DNA from: UBA1206 sp050953105
GTDB taxonomy: Bacteria; Bacillota; Clostridia; Oscillospirales; CAG-382
Reading direction: 5' to 3'
Length of the DNA stretch: 64,000 nucleotides
NCBI GenBank assembly: GCA_050953105.1
Contig: JBMNMA010000007.1
Location: forward strand, 186,001 to 250,000
This document shows, piece after piece, positions 43,917-52,380 of the stretch. The notes under the pieces were generated by a model. That model searched no databases and had not been told where the DNA came from. It saw only the letters and a program-made list of their open reading frames with translations. The first letter of the stretch is position 1; the number at the start of each line of letters is the position of its first letter. The position numbers and the translations under genes are program-made.

Positions 43917-44782
43917 ATGAAAAAATCGTCATTGCAAATCCTATGCATTATACTTACCCTTGTTCTTGTTACCATAACCATATCCGGGTGCGGTGAGGGC
44001 GGGGACAATGAATCGGTTCAGGCCTCTTCCCAAGTTCAAAATCAATCCCAATCCCAAAGTCAATCCAAAGACGAATCGTCGCAGAGCCAAGAAAGCCTGC
44101 CGGAAGGGGTTTTGTTTGATGGTGCCTTTAAGGTAAACTCCGCCATGCCCGAATACAAGTGCGTTGTTTTGGGTAAAAACGGGCTTATAGAGGGGCTTGA
44201 AATAACTGACAGCAACGGTGAGGTTATTCAAACCCTTGAAAAACCCCAGTCTTATAACGAGGTTGTTTCAAAATCCGCGGCATACTTTGTTGACATTACC
44301 TTTGACGGAAACCTTGATATCCTTGTCCCCTGCGGAATCACAAGAAAGCTTTGGGTAGCAGCCTATGTGTGGGATAATGACACAAAACAGTTTGTTATTT
44401 CCCCGACTTTGAAGAAATAGGCTCCTTTTCCCTTGATACCGAAAACAAAAAAATTCTAACTCACAATTTTATATGGATAGGACCAAGCCAGATTTCGGAA
44501 TTTTATACGGTTTATTCCTTTGACGGCAAAAAGTATATCCTTGAAAAGCAAATAAGCTTTGAGGAGTCGGAGGATCTGAAAAAAACCACCTTTAAAGAAA
44601 CCGAAGGTGATTTAGATAATCAGGTAGTCAAAGCCGAATATGTGCTTGATTATGATTATTACAATGTAGGTGTTGACAAAACCGACGAAAGGCTTAAACC
44701 CTACTATGAAGACGGCTCATACTGGGATTTGGACGGGGAAAAGTGGACATCTATCTTTGAAGGAGAACTTTTGGACAGATAA
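43917..44782 (+). pseudogene. Lipoprotein gene interrupted by a frameshift
   Basis: The first frame (43917-44420) encodes a signal peptide with lipobox ISGC, a Ser/Gln-rich linker (QSQSQSQSKDESSQ) and the start of a beta domain ending VAAYVWDNDTKQF, then a premature stop after PTLKK. The sequence continues without a gap in another frame from about 44400 (FPDFEEIGSFSLDTENKKI onward) to a stop at 44782, with uniform style and ending EGELLDR. The joined product of about 287 residues resembles XAC2610-type/FG-GAP-like lipoproteins of unknown function. The junction lies in TTTCCCCGA, a plausible indel site. It is either a true pseudogene or a sequencing error; promoter and start signals are intact. 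Confidence 0.75.
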
Positions 44783-44811
44783 TGTATGCCTTTATTGACA
44801 GGAGTATCAAA

Positions 44812-45076
44812 ATGAAATTATATACAAAGTTCCTTGTATATGTTAAAGGATATACACTATGTGTTATACAATGAGCCGCTTACCAAAGGAAAATTTTATA
44901 AATCCGTAGCTACAGACCTTATAAATTTTTCATATCCCGCCGGGCATATGTGCTTTTATGAAATAACCCAAGAGGATTTTGTAATGTATAATATTTATAC
45001 ACTTATATTACTCCCGCCCCAGCTGGCATATATATTCGATGCGAATCATTTCGAATGGTATCGCTGTCTTAATTAA
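44812..45076 (+). pseudogene. Possible small gene relic
   Basis: An ATG at 44812 with a good GGAG ribosome-binding site starts MKLYTKFLVYVK and stops after 20 codons. An overlapping frame (TTG 44834) carries 80 codons (LKDIHYVLYNEPLTKG, then FSYPAGHMCFYEITQEDF) to 45076. A single indel near 44835-44845 would join them into one protein of about 88 residues. Not recognised. It could instead be two unrelated non-coding frames; a terminator follows closely. Confidence 0.25.
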
Positions 45077-45094
45077 TTTTCAGTCACCAATGAC

Positions 45095-45123
45095 GGTGCG
45101 GCAAACGCCGCACCTTTTCTTTT
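45095..45123 (+). terminator. Rho-independent terminator
   Basis: GGTGCGGC (45095-45102) and GCCGCACC (45107-45114), AAAC loop, TTTTCTTTT tail. It ends the transcript of the damaged lipoprotein region. The rest of the gap to 45341 holds only the next promoter. Confidence 0.85.
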
Positions 45124-45255
45124 GTCGGTATATAGTATAGGCCATAACTCAACCAAAGCAAAATGGTATAAAAAAGCAATAATTTAATATATTATAAATA
45201 AAATAAAAATAAATCGTATCAATAGTTAATAAAGTGTTAAATAAAGGTTGCCGTA

Positions 45256-45284
45256 TTGCATTTTTAACAACAAAGTGGTATATT
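45256..45284 (+). promoter_or_regulatory. SigA-type promoter for the decarboxylase beta subunit
   Basis: TTGCAT (45256-45261), a 17-bp spacer and TATATT (45279-45284), 57 bp before the ATG. Confidence 0.55.
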
Positions 45285-45341
45285 ATATTGACCTATTTTG
45301 TTAATAAACAATTCACAGGAAATGCGAAAGGAATCACTTTT

Positions 45342-46469
45342 ATGGACTTTTTGTTGAAATACCTGCCGCAGTTTAATGACCTGGTATGGCAGGATTGGGC
45401 GAAAATGCTGATAATGTGGATTATCGGCGGAATTCTGATTTATCTTGCCATAAAAAAAGAAATGGAGCCTTCCCTCCTTCTTCCCATGGGATTTGGCGCA
45501 ATACTGGTCAACCTGCCGTTGTCCGGTGTTCTAACCTGGGGATCAGAAGAAGGCGCCCTTGACACCCTCTACGGCGCAGGCATAGCCAACGAGCTTTTCC
45601 CCCTTATACTCTTTATAGGTATAGGTGCAATGATAGACTTTGCCCCGCTGTTGTCTAACCCAAAGCTGATGCTTTTCGGCGCAGCGGCGCAGTTTGGTAT
45701 ATTCTTCACCCTCGGTATGGCGTCGCTGTTCTTTGACATAAAGGACGCAGCTTCCATTGCCACCATAGGTGCTGCTGACGGCCCCACTGCCATAGTCGTG
45801 GCAAACCAGTTGAAATCCAACTACACCGGCGCAATAATGGTGGCCGCCTATTCCTACATGGCTCTTGTTCCCATTATTCAGCCCCCTGTAATTAAAATGC
45901 TTACCACAAAGAAAGAGCGCCTTATAAGAATGCCCTACGTTCAAAAGGAAGTTTCAAAAACCACAAAGATTCTTTTCCCAATCTGCATAACCATAATAAC
46001 CGGTCTGGTTTCCCCCAAGTCGGTTGCCCTTGTAGGCTTTTTAATGTTCGGCAACCTTATACGCGAATGCGGCGTGCTTGACTCCCTTTCCGAAACATCT
46101 CAAAAAGTCCTTGCAAATCTGGTTACCATATTCCTTGGCATAACCATTGCAACCCAGATGACTGCGAACAAGTTCCTTTCCCCCGCAACCCTTCTCATCC
46201 TCGGCCTCGGCCTTGTGGCATTTATCTTCGACACCGTGGGCGGTGTGCTGTTTGCTAAATTCTTAAACCTCTTTGTTAAGAATAAAATCAACCCCATGAT
46301 AGGTGCCTGCGGCATTTCTGCCTTCCCCATGTCCGCCCGTGTTGTCCACAAGATGGGACTTAAAGAGGACAATCAGAACTTCCTGCTTATGCAGGCTATC
46401 GGCGTAAACGTTTCGGGGCAGATTTGCTCGGTTGTGGCCGGCGGTCTGATTTTAGCCTTCTTCGGCTGA
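45342..46469 (+). CDS. Sodium-ion-translocating decarboxylase beta subunit (OadB/GcdB family)
   Basis: 375 residues, about nine membrane spans plus a re-entrant loop. This subunit decarboxylates carboxybiotin and pumps Na+ outward. Family motifs GIGAMIDFAPLLSNP, IGAADGPTAIVVANQL and SAFPMSARVVHKMG are intact, including the Asp of ADGPT. Start at ATG 45342 behind AAAGGAA; the longer upstream frame is not supported. The only partner nearby is a small gamma-like protein; no carboxyltransferase alpha subunit or biotin carrier is in the window. Confidence 0.92.
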   Translation: MDFLLKYLPQFNDLVWQDWAKMLIMWIIGGILIYLAIKKEMEPSLLLPMGFGAILVNLPLSGVLTWGSEEGALDTLYGAGIANELFPLILFIGIGAMIDFAPLLSNPKLMLFGAAAQFGIFFTLGMASLFFDIKDAASIATIGAADGPTAIVVANQLKSNYTGAIMVAAYSYMALVPIIQPPVIKMLTTKKERLIRMPYVQKEVSKTTKILFPICITIITGLVSPKSVALVGFLMFGNLIRECGVLDSLSETSQKVLANLVTIFLGITIATQMTANKFLSPATLLILGLGLVAFIFDTVGGVLFAKFLNLFVKNKINPMIGACGISAFPMSARVVHKMGLKEDNQNFLLMQAIGVNVSGQICSVVAGGLILAFFG

Positions 46470-46492
46470 AAAAGTAAAGGATTGGTGATAAT

Positions 46493-46639
46493 ATGTTTTT
46501 AGCAATAAATTTTCATCCGGGTGAATTTCTTAATATCTGGGACAAAATTCTTTTCGGTTATCTAGGAATTTTCGTGGTGGTAGGTGCAATAATCGGCGTA
46601 ACTGCCATACTCAACAAGCTGACATCAAAGAAAAAATAA
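46493..46639 (+). CDS. OadG-like small membrane subunit
   Basis: 48 residues (MFLAINFHPGEFLNIWDKIL start), with one membrane span (about 22-41, GYLGIFVVVGAIIGVTAIL) and a basic tail (KLTSKKK). Size, topology and position 23 bp after the beta subunit match the gamma/delta anchors of decarboxylase Na+ pumps, though the Pro/Ala-rich extension of true OadG is absent. Ribosome-binding site GGATTGGTGATAAT. A terminator follows directly. Confidence 0.7.
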   Translation: MFLAINFHPGEFLNIWDKILFGYLGIFVVVGAIIGVTAILNKLTSKKK

Positions 46640-46645
46640 TCCCAA

Positions 46646-46675
46646 GGCGCGCCGGTATAAACGGCGTGCCTTTTG
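46646..46675 (+). terminator. Rho-independent terminator after the decarboxylase pair
   Basis: GGCGCGCCG (46646-46654) and CGGCGTGCC (46662-46670), then TTTTGTTTT. Confidence 0.85.
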
Positions 46676-46688
46676 TTTTGCCGGTTTG

Positions 46689-46717
46689 TTGACAAAATAA
46701 ATAGTGTATGCTATAAT
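46689..46717 (+). promoter_or_regulatory. SigA-type promoter for the ACT/DUF711 operon
   Basis: Consensus TTGACA (46689-46694), a 17-bp spacer and TATAAT (46712-46717). Confidence 0.88.
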
Positions 46718-46754
46718 TTTTCATCCAAACTGAAGGAAAAAGGGAATTTTGAAT

Positions 46755-47024
46755 ATGAAAGCACTTGTTACGGTTATTGGCAAAGACCAGATAGGCATAA
46801 TAGGCGGTGTCTGCACCACTCTGGCCGGACTGGACGTAAACATCCTTGACATAAGTCAGACGGTTATGCAGGGTTATTTCACCATGATGATGATCGTTGA
46901 CCTTTCCACCAGCGACAAAGATATGGAAACCATACTTAAAGCTTTAAGGGAATTCGGCGAAAGCCGGGGGCTTGACATTAGGCTCCAGCGCACCGACATT
47001 TTCGACGCCATGCACACCATATAG
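46755..47024 (+). CDS. ACT-domain protein (YbaK/GcvR-like small ACT)
   Basis: 89 residues with one ACT fold (ALVTVIGKDQIGIIGGVCTTLAGLDVNILDISQTV). Small ACT proteins bind amino acids. It precedes a DUF711 protein by 12 bp, a pairing conserved in Firmicutes and Archaea (UPF0237-UPF0210), so it probably regulates or partners it. ATG 46755 behind AGGGA. Confidence 0.9.
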   Translation: MKALVTVIGKDQIGIIGGVCTTLAGLDVNILDISQTVMQGYFTMMMIVDLSTSDKDMETILKALREFGESRGLDIRLQRTDIFDAMHTI

Positions 47025-47036
47025 GCGGGGTGGGGT

Positions 47037-48395
47037 ATGCTTAATATAAACAACATCCTTCAGACAATTCAGATGATCGACAAGCAGCACCTTGATATTC
47101 GGACTGTTACCATGGGAATATCCCTTAGGGACTGCGCCGACAGTGACATTAAAAAAAGCTGCCAAAAGATATACGACAAAATAACTAAAACCGCCCAAAA
47201 CCTTGTTAAGGTGACCGAAGGCATTGAGAGGGAATACGGCATTCCCATTGTAAACAAGCGTATTTCGGTAACCCCCATATCCCTTGTTGCCGAATCGGCT
47301 ATTTCCGACGATTATATCTTGTATGCCCTGACATTAGACAGGGCGGCCAAGGAATGCGGCGTCAACTTTATAGGCGGCTATACCGCCCTTGTCCAAAAGG
47401 GATATACCATAGGGGACAAAAAGCTTATAGCATCTTTGCCCGACGCCCTTTCCCAAACAGATATAGTCTGCGCCAGCGTAAACGTGGCATCCACCCGCAC
47501 GGGTATAAACATGGATGCGGTGGCAGAGATGGGGCAGACGATAAAGAAAATCGCTGAATATACCAAGGACACCGGCTGTTCGGGCTGCGCCAAGTTTGTT
47601 GTGTTTGCCAACGCAGTTGAGGATAATCCCTTTATGGCGGGTGCTTTCCACGGTGTGGGCGAACCCGAATGCGCCATAAATGTGGGCGTTTCCGGCCCCG
47701 GGGTGGTTTACCACGCTTTGCAGGCAGTAAAGGGCCAGTCCTTTGACGTGGTGGCAGATACGGTTAAAAAGACGGCATTCCAGATAACCCGTATGGGGCA
47801 GCTTGTGGCAAAGGAAGCCTCCGACCGTCTGGGTGTCCCCTTCGGCATAGTTGACTTGTCCCTTGCGCCCACACCTGCGGTGGGGGACAGCGTGGCACGA
47901 ATACTTGAGGAAATGGGGCTTGAGGTGTGCGGCACCCACGGCACCACCGCCGCCTTGGCGTTACTCAACGACGCCGTCAAAAAGGGCGGAATAATGGCAT
48001 CCTCCCATGTGGGCGGCCTTTCGGGAGCATTTATCCCCGTTTCGGAAGACGAGGGAATGATCGCCGCCGCCAAATCCGGTGATCTGACCATTGACAAGCT
48101 TGAAGCCATGACCTGCGTCTGCTCGGTGGGACTTGATATGATAGCCGTTCCCGGGGATACCCCGGCGGAAACCATATCCGCCATTATTGCCGACGAAGCG
48201 GCCATTGGGGTTATAAACAACAAGACCACAGCGGTGAGGATTATCCCCGCCATAGGCAAAAATGTGGGGGATACGGTGGAATTCGGCGGCCTTCTCGGCA
48301 CCGCACCGGTTATTCCCGTTCACCGCAGATCCAGCAAGGATTTTATAAACCGCGGCGGCAGAATCCCCGCCCCGTTGCAGAGCCTTAAAAATTAA
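47037..48395 (+). CDS. DUF711/UPF0210 (PFL) family protein
   Basis: 452 residues, the expected length. The N-terminus INNILQTIQMIDKQHLDIRTVTMGISLRDC and the segments NFIGGYTALVQKG and IVDLSLAPTPAVGDSVARILEEMGLE define the family, which is related to pyruvate formate-lyase-type folds by structure but lacks a known reaction. It forms an operon with the upstream ACT protein. GTG 47028 is out of frame; ATG 47037 follows GGCGGGGTGGGG. Confidence 0.92.
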   Translation: MLNINNILQTIQMIDKQHLDIRTVTMGISLRDCADSDIKKSCQKIYDKITKTAQNLVKVTEGIEREYGIPIVNKRISVTPISLVAESAISDDYILYALTLDRAAKECGVNFIGGYTALVQKGYTIGDKKLIASLPDALSQTDIVCASVNVASTRTGINMDAVAEMGQTIKKIAEYTKDTGCSGCAKFVVFANAVEDNPFMAGAFHGVGEPECAINVGVSGPGVVYHALQAVKGQSFDVVADTVKKTAFQITRMGQLVAKEASDRLGVPFGIVDLSLAPTPAVGDSVARILEEMGLEVCGTHGTTAALALLNDAVKKGGIMASSHVGGLSGAFIPVSEDEGMIAAAKSGDLTIDKLEAMTCVCSVGLDMIAVPGDTPAETISAIIADEAAIGVINNKTTAVRIIPAIGKNVGDTVEFGGLLGTAPVIPVHRRSSKDFINRGGRIPAPLQSLKN

Positions 48396-48411
48396 CATAT
48401 ACTGTAAATCA

Positions 48412-48439
48412 AATCCACCGCCAAACGGTGGATTTTTTG
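48412..48439 (+). terminator. Rho-independent terminator after DUF711
   Basis: AATCCACCG (48412-48420) and CGGTGGATT (48426-48434), then TTTTTG. Confidence 0.85.
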
Positions 48440-48502
48440 TTATGCCAAGCAGGGTTGTAATTTTATACTCCGATAAAATCACTTTAAAAGACAATATATC
48501 TG

Positions 48503-48529
48503 ACGGTAAAGGGTATTTCCGCATACAAT
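48503..48529 (+). promoter_or_regulatory. Putative SigK-type (late mother-cell) promoter
   Basis: AC (48503-48504), 17 bp, then CATACAAT (48522-48529) fits AC-N17-CATANNNT. No SigA-type pair was seen here. The match is short and needs experimental support. Confidence 0.4.
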
Positions 48530-48567
48530 GATATAGAAAAACCCACTCCGAAAGGAAATGACAAACA

Positions 48568-49149
48568 ATGGCAAACTGCAACAACGACGACCTTTTATGC
48601 GGGTCGGATTTATGTGATAGATCCTGCGAAGACGGGGGATTTACCCTGTTTGGCACAAGAAACCTTCTCCCGCCTTTTCCCCCTATCCCTCCAATCCCGC
48701 CCATTCCCCCCGGTCCTCCCGGGCCTCCCATGCCGCCGCCACCTCCTCCGCCGCCGGCTGTTCCTAACTTTTCCTTTTACTCGGTGCGGAATGCCACAGT
48801 GGTGTCGGGGGATAATCTGCCGTTAAACTTTATATCCGGCAATCCGCTGTCTGTATCAGACAGTACAATCACCCTTCCCAGGGGGAATGTGCTTGTTACC
48901 TACTCATTTCAATGCGAAACGGTAAATAACGTCATATGTGTTGAAACAGTTCCCTACATTAACGGCAACCCACAAACCTTCGGTGCTTTTAGAGCGGTAA
49001 GGACTGCGCCCGGCCTTCATTCCCAGTCATCCGGCGACTTTGTGGTAACATCCGACGGCAACACCACTTTGCAAATAAGGGCAGTTACCGAAACGGGGGT
49101 TACAATAAGCGCAATTGCTTTCGATTTGCTTATTATCAGATACTTTTAA
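48568..49149 (+). CDS. Polyproline-linker protein with jelly-roll-like C-terminal domain, probable spore surface protein
   Basis: 193 residues. A Cys/Asp-rich N-terminus (MANCNNDDLLCGSDLCDRSC, about 1-27) leads to a proline tract (about 34-67; PPIPPIPPGPPGPPMPPPP) and then a beta-rich domain of about 125 residues (NFSFYSVRNATVVSGDNLPL, ending FDLLIIRYF). The plan of Cys-rich head, extended rod and C-terminal TNF-like domain resembles BclA-type exosporium proteins, but polyproline replaces the collagen GXX rod. No signal peptide, as usual for coat or exosporium proteins. A SigK-like promoter supports late sporulation expression. GAAAGGAAATGACAAAC provides the ribosome-binding site. Confidence 0.7.
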   Translation: MANCNNDDLLCGSDLCDRSCEDGGFTLFGTRNLLPPFPPIPPIPPIPPGPPGPPMPPPPPPPPAVPNFSFYSVRNATVVSGDNLPLNFISGNPLSVSDSTITLPRGNVLVTYSFQCETVNNVICVETVPYINGNPQTFGAFRAVRTAPGLHSQSSGDFVVTSDGNTTLQIRAVTETGVTISAIAFDLLIIRYF

Positions 49150-49165
49150 TAATTTCTTGATTTTG

Positions 49166-49202
49166 ACACCCCTTTGTGTTATTATGGCAAAGGGGTGTTT
49201 TT
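49166..49202 (+). terminator. Terminator hairpin whose 3' arm contains the next gene's Shine-Dalgarno
   Basis: ACACCCCTTTG (49166-49176) and CAAAGGGGTGT (49188-49198) are perfect complements followed by five T. AAAGGGG in the 3' arm sits 7 nt before the GTG start of the Crp-type regulator. Confidence 0.75.
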
Positions 49203-49853
49203 GTGCCTGATTACGGTAAGATGACTTTATACCCGATATTTAAGGGGTTTTCCGAAGAAGATATCAAAGCCTTTGTGGAAAGCGCCTGTGTAAGGACTGA
49301 ATCATTTTCAAAGGGGGACATCCTCCTTCACGAAGGGGACGAATGCCGTGAAATGGGGCTTATTCTTGAGGGGAACTGCATTGGCGAAACCTTTACCGAA
49401 AGCGGCAGGCGGGACATAGCCGCTCTGCTTGGGGAAGGGGAGGTTTTCGGCGATGTGCTTGCCATGTCAAGGGGAGGAAAAAGTCCCGTTACTTTAACTG
49501 CCGAAAATAACGTTTTGGTAATGTTTATCCCCTTTGAAAAGCTTATGTCAGCATCCATCAACCCCAACAACCTGCTGTTACATAATCTTACTCAAATTAT
49601 ATCGGAAAAATATTTCTCCCTCCTTTTCCGTGTCAACTGCCTGTCAAAGCCGACACTAAGGGAAAAAATTTTATATTACCTGCATGAAATGAAACAAAAA
49701 AGCGGCAGCTCCACCTTTTCGGTTGATTTCAACCGCAGCCAGATGGCAGACTTTCTTGCCGCAGACCGCTCGGCTTTGTCAAGGGAGCTTTCCAACCTTA
49801 AAAAAGAGGGAATTATTGATTTTTATAAAAACACCTTCAGTATAAAAATATAA
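49203..49853 (+). CDS. Crp/Fnr-family transcriptional regulator
   Basis: 216 residues: an N-terminal cyclic-nucleotide-binding-like beta barrel (about 10-125; SKGDILLHEGDECREMGLILEGNC) and a C-terminal winged helix (NRSQMADFLAADRSALSRELSNLKKEG). The N-terminus lacks the Cys cluster of Fnr. Many clostridial members act as redox or stress activators with unknown ligands. The GTG start at 49203 is favoured by the AAAGGGG spacing; the frame is open further upstream but begins inside the hairpin. Confidence 0.9.
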   Translation: MPDYGKMTLYPIFKGFSEEDIKAFVESACVRTESFSKGDILLHEGDECREMGLILEGNCIGETFTESGRRDIAALLGEGEVFGDVLAMSRGGKSPVTLTAENNVLVMFIPFEKLMSASINPNNLLLHNLTQIISEKYFSLLFRVNCLSKPTLREKILYYLHEMKQKSGSSTFSVDFNRSQMADFLAADRSALSRELSNLKKEGIIDFYKNTFSIKI

Positions 49854-49878
49854 AAAAGCATGTGAAAAGGGTGAAAAT

Positions 49879-52380
49879 ATGACGGTAAAGGTAAAAATAC
49901 TCGCAGCATTTCTTAGTGTTTTGGTTTTACTGCCTTTGTTTGTTTTTAACGTGTCGCCGGAGGGGGAAAGCAATTATTCCTATCCGGTAGGCGGTGTAAA
50001 CGTCAACCCCAAATCCGGCACTATAATCGTATACACCCCCGAATACGGTAAAACCACCGGTGTTGGTGATAGCTACAACGCTATTGAAATTGCCGTTTCG
50101 AATTATAAAATAAAATCCATAGGTAAAACAAACAGCGAAATACCGTCCGACGGCTTTGTGGCGGTGGTAAGGGGAAACACCCTTAAAAGCCAGATAGAAA
50201 GCCTTAATTTAAAAGAGGGGGACACGGCTATTTTTGATAACTATAACATGGAAATGTTTTTTATAAACGAAAACTATTCCCCTTTTTATTCGAATACAAT
50301 AAACTTCGACCGCTACAACTCCACCCGTACCGAAAACACCATTATAATCTATAATAAAGGCGAAACCACCAATACCAACATCTGGGGCAGCGAGGTGGTG
50401 GTTGACGGTGAGGGGTTTGTTGCCTCTATCGGCGGTAACAACAACATCATTCCCGAAGGGGGATTTGTCATATCCGCCGTCGGCAGGGAAAGGATTGCCG
50501 AGCTGACGGAGGCCGCCGCCCTGGGACTTAAGGTAACCGTTGATGACAAGGCAAAGACGATAACCTTTTCGTTTTCCAAAGAAAGCATCACCGGCAAGAT
50601 GACGGTGGAATATAATAATTTTATCGCTTCGGTGGAAAACTCCAAAAAGTCATACGCCGTCCTTGACTATGCCGAATGCGAAGCAATGCAAAACCTGATG
50701 AATCAAACCATTGCCAAGGCTAAAGCCGCCATGGAAAACAACGATATTGCCGGGGCAATGATTAAAAAATATGAGTTTGAAGGCTTAAAGCGGCAGGCCG
50801 AGGTTTTGGCAACCGAATTTCCTGCGGTGGAGGAACGGGCAGCATGGCTTAGGCCAAGTAATTCAGAAACACGGGAAAAAGTAAACGAAACCGTTAAAGC
50901 TATATATGAAGCAGGATTTAACGCCGTCTGCATAGAGATGCTGTTTAATTCGGTAACCATATTCCCGGTGGACAGCGAAAAATATTTGTTTTCCCAGGAC
51001 CCGGCATTAAAAGGCTTTGACGTGCTTAAAGCCTATATTGACGAATGCCACAAATACGGTATTGAAATTCACGGTTGGATGCCCTGTTTCAGGGTGTCCC
51101 ACGGCTCCACAACCAATTCCAAACTTGCCGTGTCCACCCTCAAGCCCGAATGGCTCCAGAAAGCAAAGTCCGGCACCGTGGAGGTGGGGGATACAAAGGG
51201 GTTGTTTTTCAATCCCGCCCTGCCGGAGGTGTGCGATTTCCTCCTAGAATTTTACCGGTATATACTTGAAACCTATGCCCTTGACGGCTTTCAGCTTGAC
51301 TATATCCGCTATCCCTTTGCCACAGGCGAGGATTTCGGCTACGACGACTATACCAGAAACGCATTTAAAGAAAAACACGGCACCGATCCGATGGAATTAA
51401 CCACCTCATCACCGTTATGGAACGAATGGTGCAAGTTTAGGGCGGCCTATGTTACCGACTTTGTCAGACGATTTTCCCAGATGGCAAGGGAAATCCGCCC
51501 CGACATTTATGTTTCCGCCGCCGTCGCCCCCGATTTCAGGGACATGTATGTTAAATATATGCAGGAGTCCGAAATTTGGCTTACAACCGGCCTTATCGAT
51601 ATGGCCTTCCCCATGGCCTACGGCACCAATGTTATTCCTTTGTATTCCTCCTTTACCGTCAACGCCGCAGGGGATAAGGCTTATTCCTATATCGGCGTAG
51701 GGGATTACGGTGTTGACATTTTCAAGCGGCAGATTGTAGAAACCAGACAAGCTGGTGCCGACGGCTTTGCCTTTTTCGCCTGGAACCAGTATGTTACCGG
51801 AGGATATCAGCAGGAGATTGCCAAAACCATTCTGTCAAAACCCGCCTTATCCCCGTCCTATAAAAGCGCAGATGCCCTTACTGCCCAGATGGATTACATA
51901 ATGAAACGGCTTGACGCAATAAAGTATATAAACCCCTCCGCCGTTACGGAGGAGTTAGGAATTTTAATCAAGTCAACGTCTGCTAATATACAAAGTGCTT
52001 TTAGATCATTTTACGCCGAAGATTGTGCGGAAATTATAAAGGAAGCAATGGAACGATTAACCGCAATGAATCTTGAAGATGGCGTAAAGGAAGTTTTACT
52101 TGCGGATTTTTCCAAGGCATATAAAATTTCATCCCTTTCAAAGAGCAAAGCCAAAAAGGAATATGCCCAAAACCATCCCCAAACCGAAGAATCGGGGGAG
52201 GAATCTTCCGAGGACATCAGTTCAAGTCAAAGTGAAAGCAGCATACCGGCCGAAAGCGGCGGAAATAAAAAATCCGGCGGCAGTTCAAAGGCCGGCCTTA
52301 TCGCCGGACTGGCTGGAGCAGGAGTAATACTGGCCGTGTTAGCAACAATTATTATGGTAAAACGGAGGAAGAAAAAATGA
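49879..52380 (+). CDS. Secreted GHL10/DUF187-type glycosyl hydrolase-like protein, membrane anchored
   Basis: 833 residues. Signal peptide (about 1-33), an N-terminal beta region (about 40-300, with two similar blocks around NSEIPSDGFVAVVRGN and NNIIPEGGFVISAVGR), then a TIM-barrel-like GHL10 domain (about 330-650; AIYEAGFNAVCIEML, GIEIHGWMPCFRVSHG, DGFQLDYIRYPF, IDMAFPMAYGTN, GADGFAFFAWNQY). A helical region, a Ser/Glu linker (EESGEESSEDISSSQSESS), one membrane span (about 805-825) and a basic tail follow. It is therefore a type I membrane-anchored surface protein. GHL10 proteins are suspected glycan hydrolases. It overlaps the next gene by 4 bp. Confidence 0.88.
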   Translation: MTVKVKILAAFLSVLVLLPLFVFNVSPEGESNYSYPVGGVNVNPKSGTIIVYTPEYGKTTGVGDSYNAIEIAVSNYKIKSIGKTNSEIPSDGFVAVVRGNTLKSQIESLNLKEGDTAIFDNYNMEMFFINENYSPFYSNTINFDRYNSTRTENTIIIYNKGETTNTNIWGSEVVVDGEGFVASIGGNNNIIPEGGFVISAVGRERIAELTEAAALGLKVTVDDKAKTITFSFSKESITGKMTVEYNNFIASVENSKKSYAVLDYAECEAMQNLMNQTIAKAKAAMENNDIAGAMIKKYEFEGLKRQAEVLATEFPAVEERAAWLRPSNSETREKVNETVKAIYEAGFNAVCIEMLFNSVTIFPVDSEKYLFSQDPALKGFDVLKAYIDECHKYGIEIHGWMPCFRVSHGSTTNSKLAVSTLKPEWLQKAKSGTVEVGDTKGLFFNPALPEVCDFLLEFYRYILETYALDGFQLDYIRYPFATGEDFGYDDYTRNAFKEKHGTDPMELTTSSPLWNEWCKFRAAYVTDFVRRFSQMAREIRPDIYVSAAVAPDFRDMYVKYMQESEIWLTTGLIDMAFPMAYGTNVIPLYSSFTVNAAGDKAYSYIGVGDYGVDIFKRQIVETRQAGADGFAFFAWNQYVTGGYQQEIAKTILSKPALSPSYKSADALTAQMDYIMKRLDAIKYINPSAVTEELGILIKSTSANIQSAFRSFYAEDCAEIIKEAMERLTAMNLEDGVKEVLLADFSKAYKISSLSKSKAKKEYAQNHPQTEESGEESSEDISSSQSESSIPAESGGNKKSGGSSKAGLIAGLAGAGVILAVLATIIMVKRRKKK

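Noticed and set aside
44395..44420. Programmed -1 frameshift in the lipoprotein gene
   Set aside because: No X-XXY-YYZ slippery heptamer in the zero frame and no downstream pseudoknot was seen. A mutation or sequencing error is simpler.
47961..48731. 256-codon Gly-rich minus-strand frame
   Set aside because: The Gly repeats are the reverse complement of the proline tract of the spore-type protein and of DUF711 codons. No start signals.
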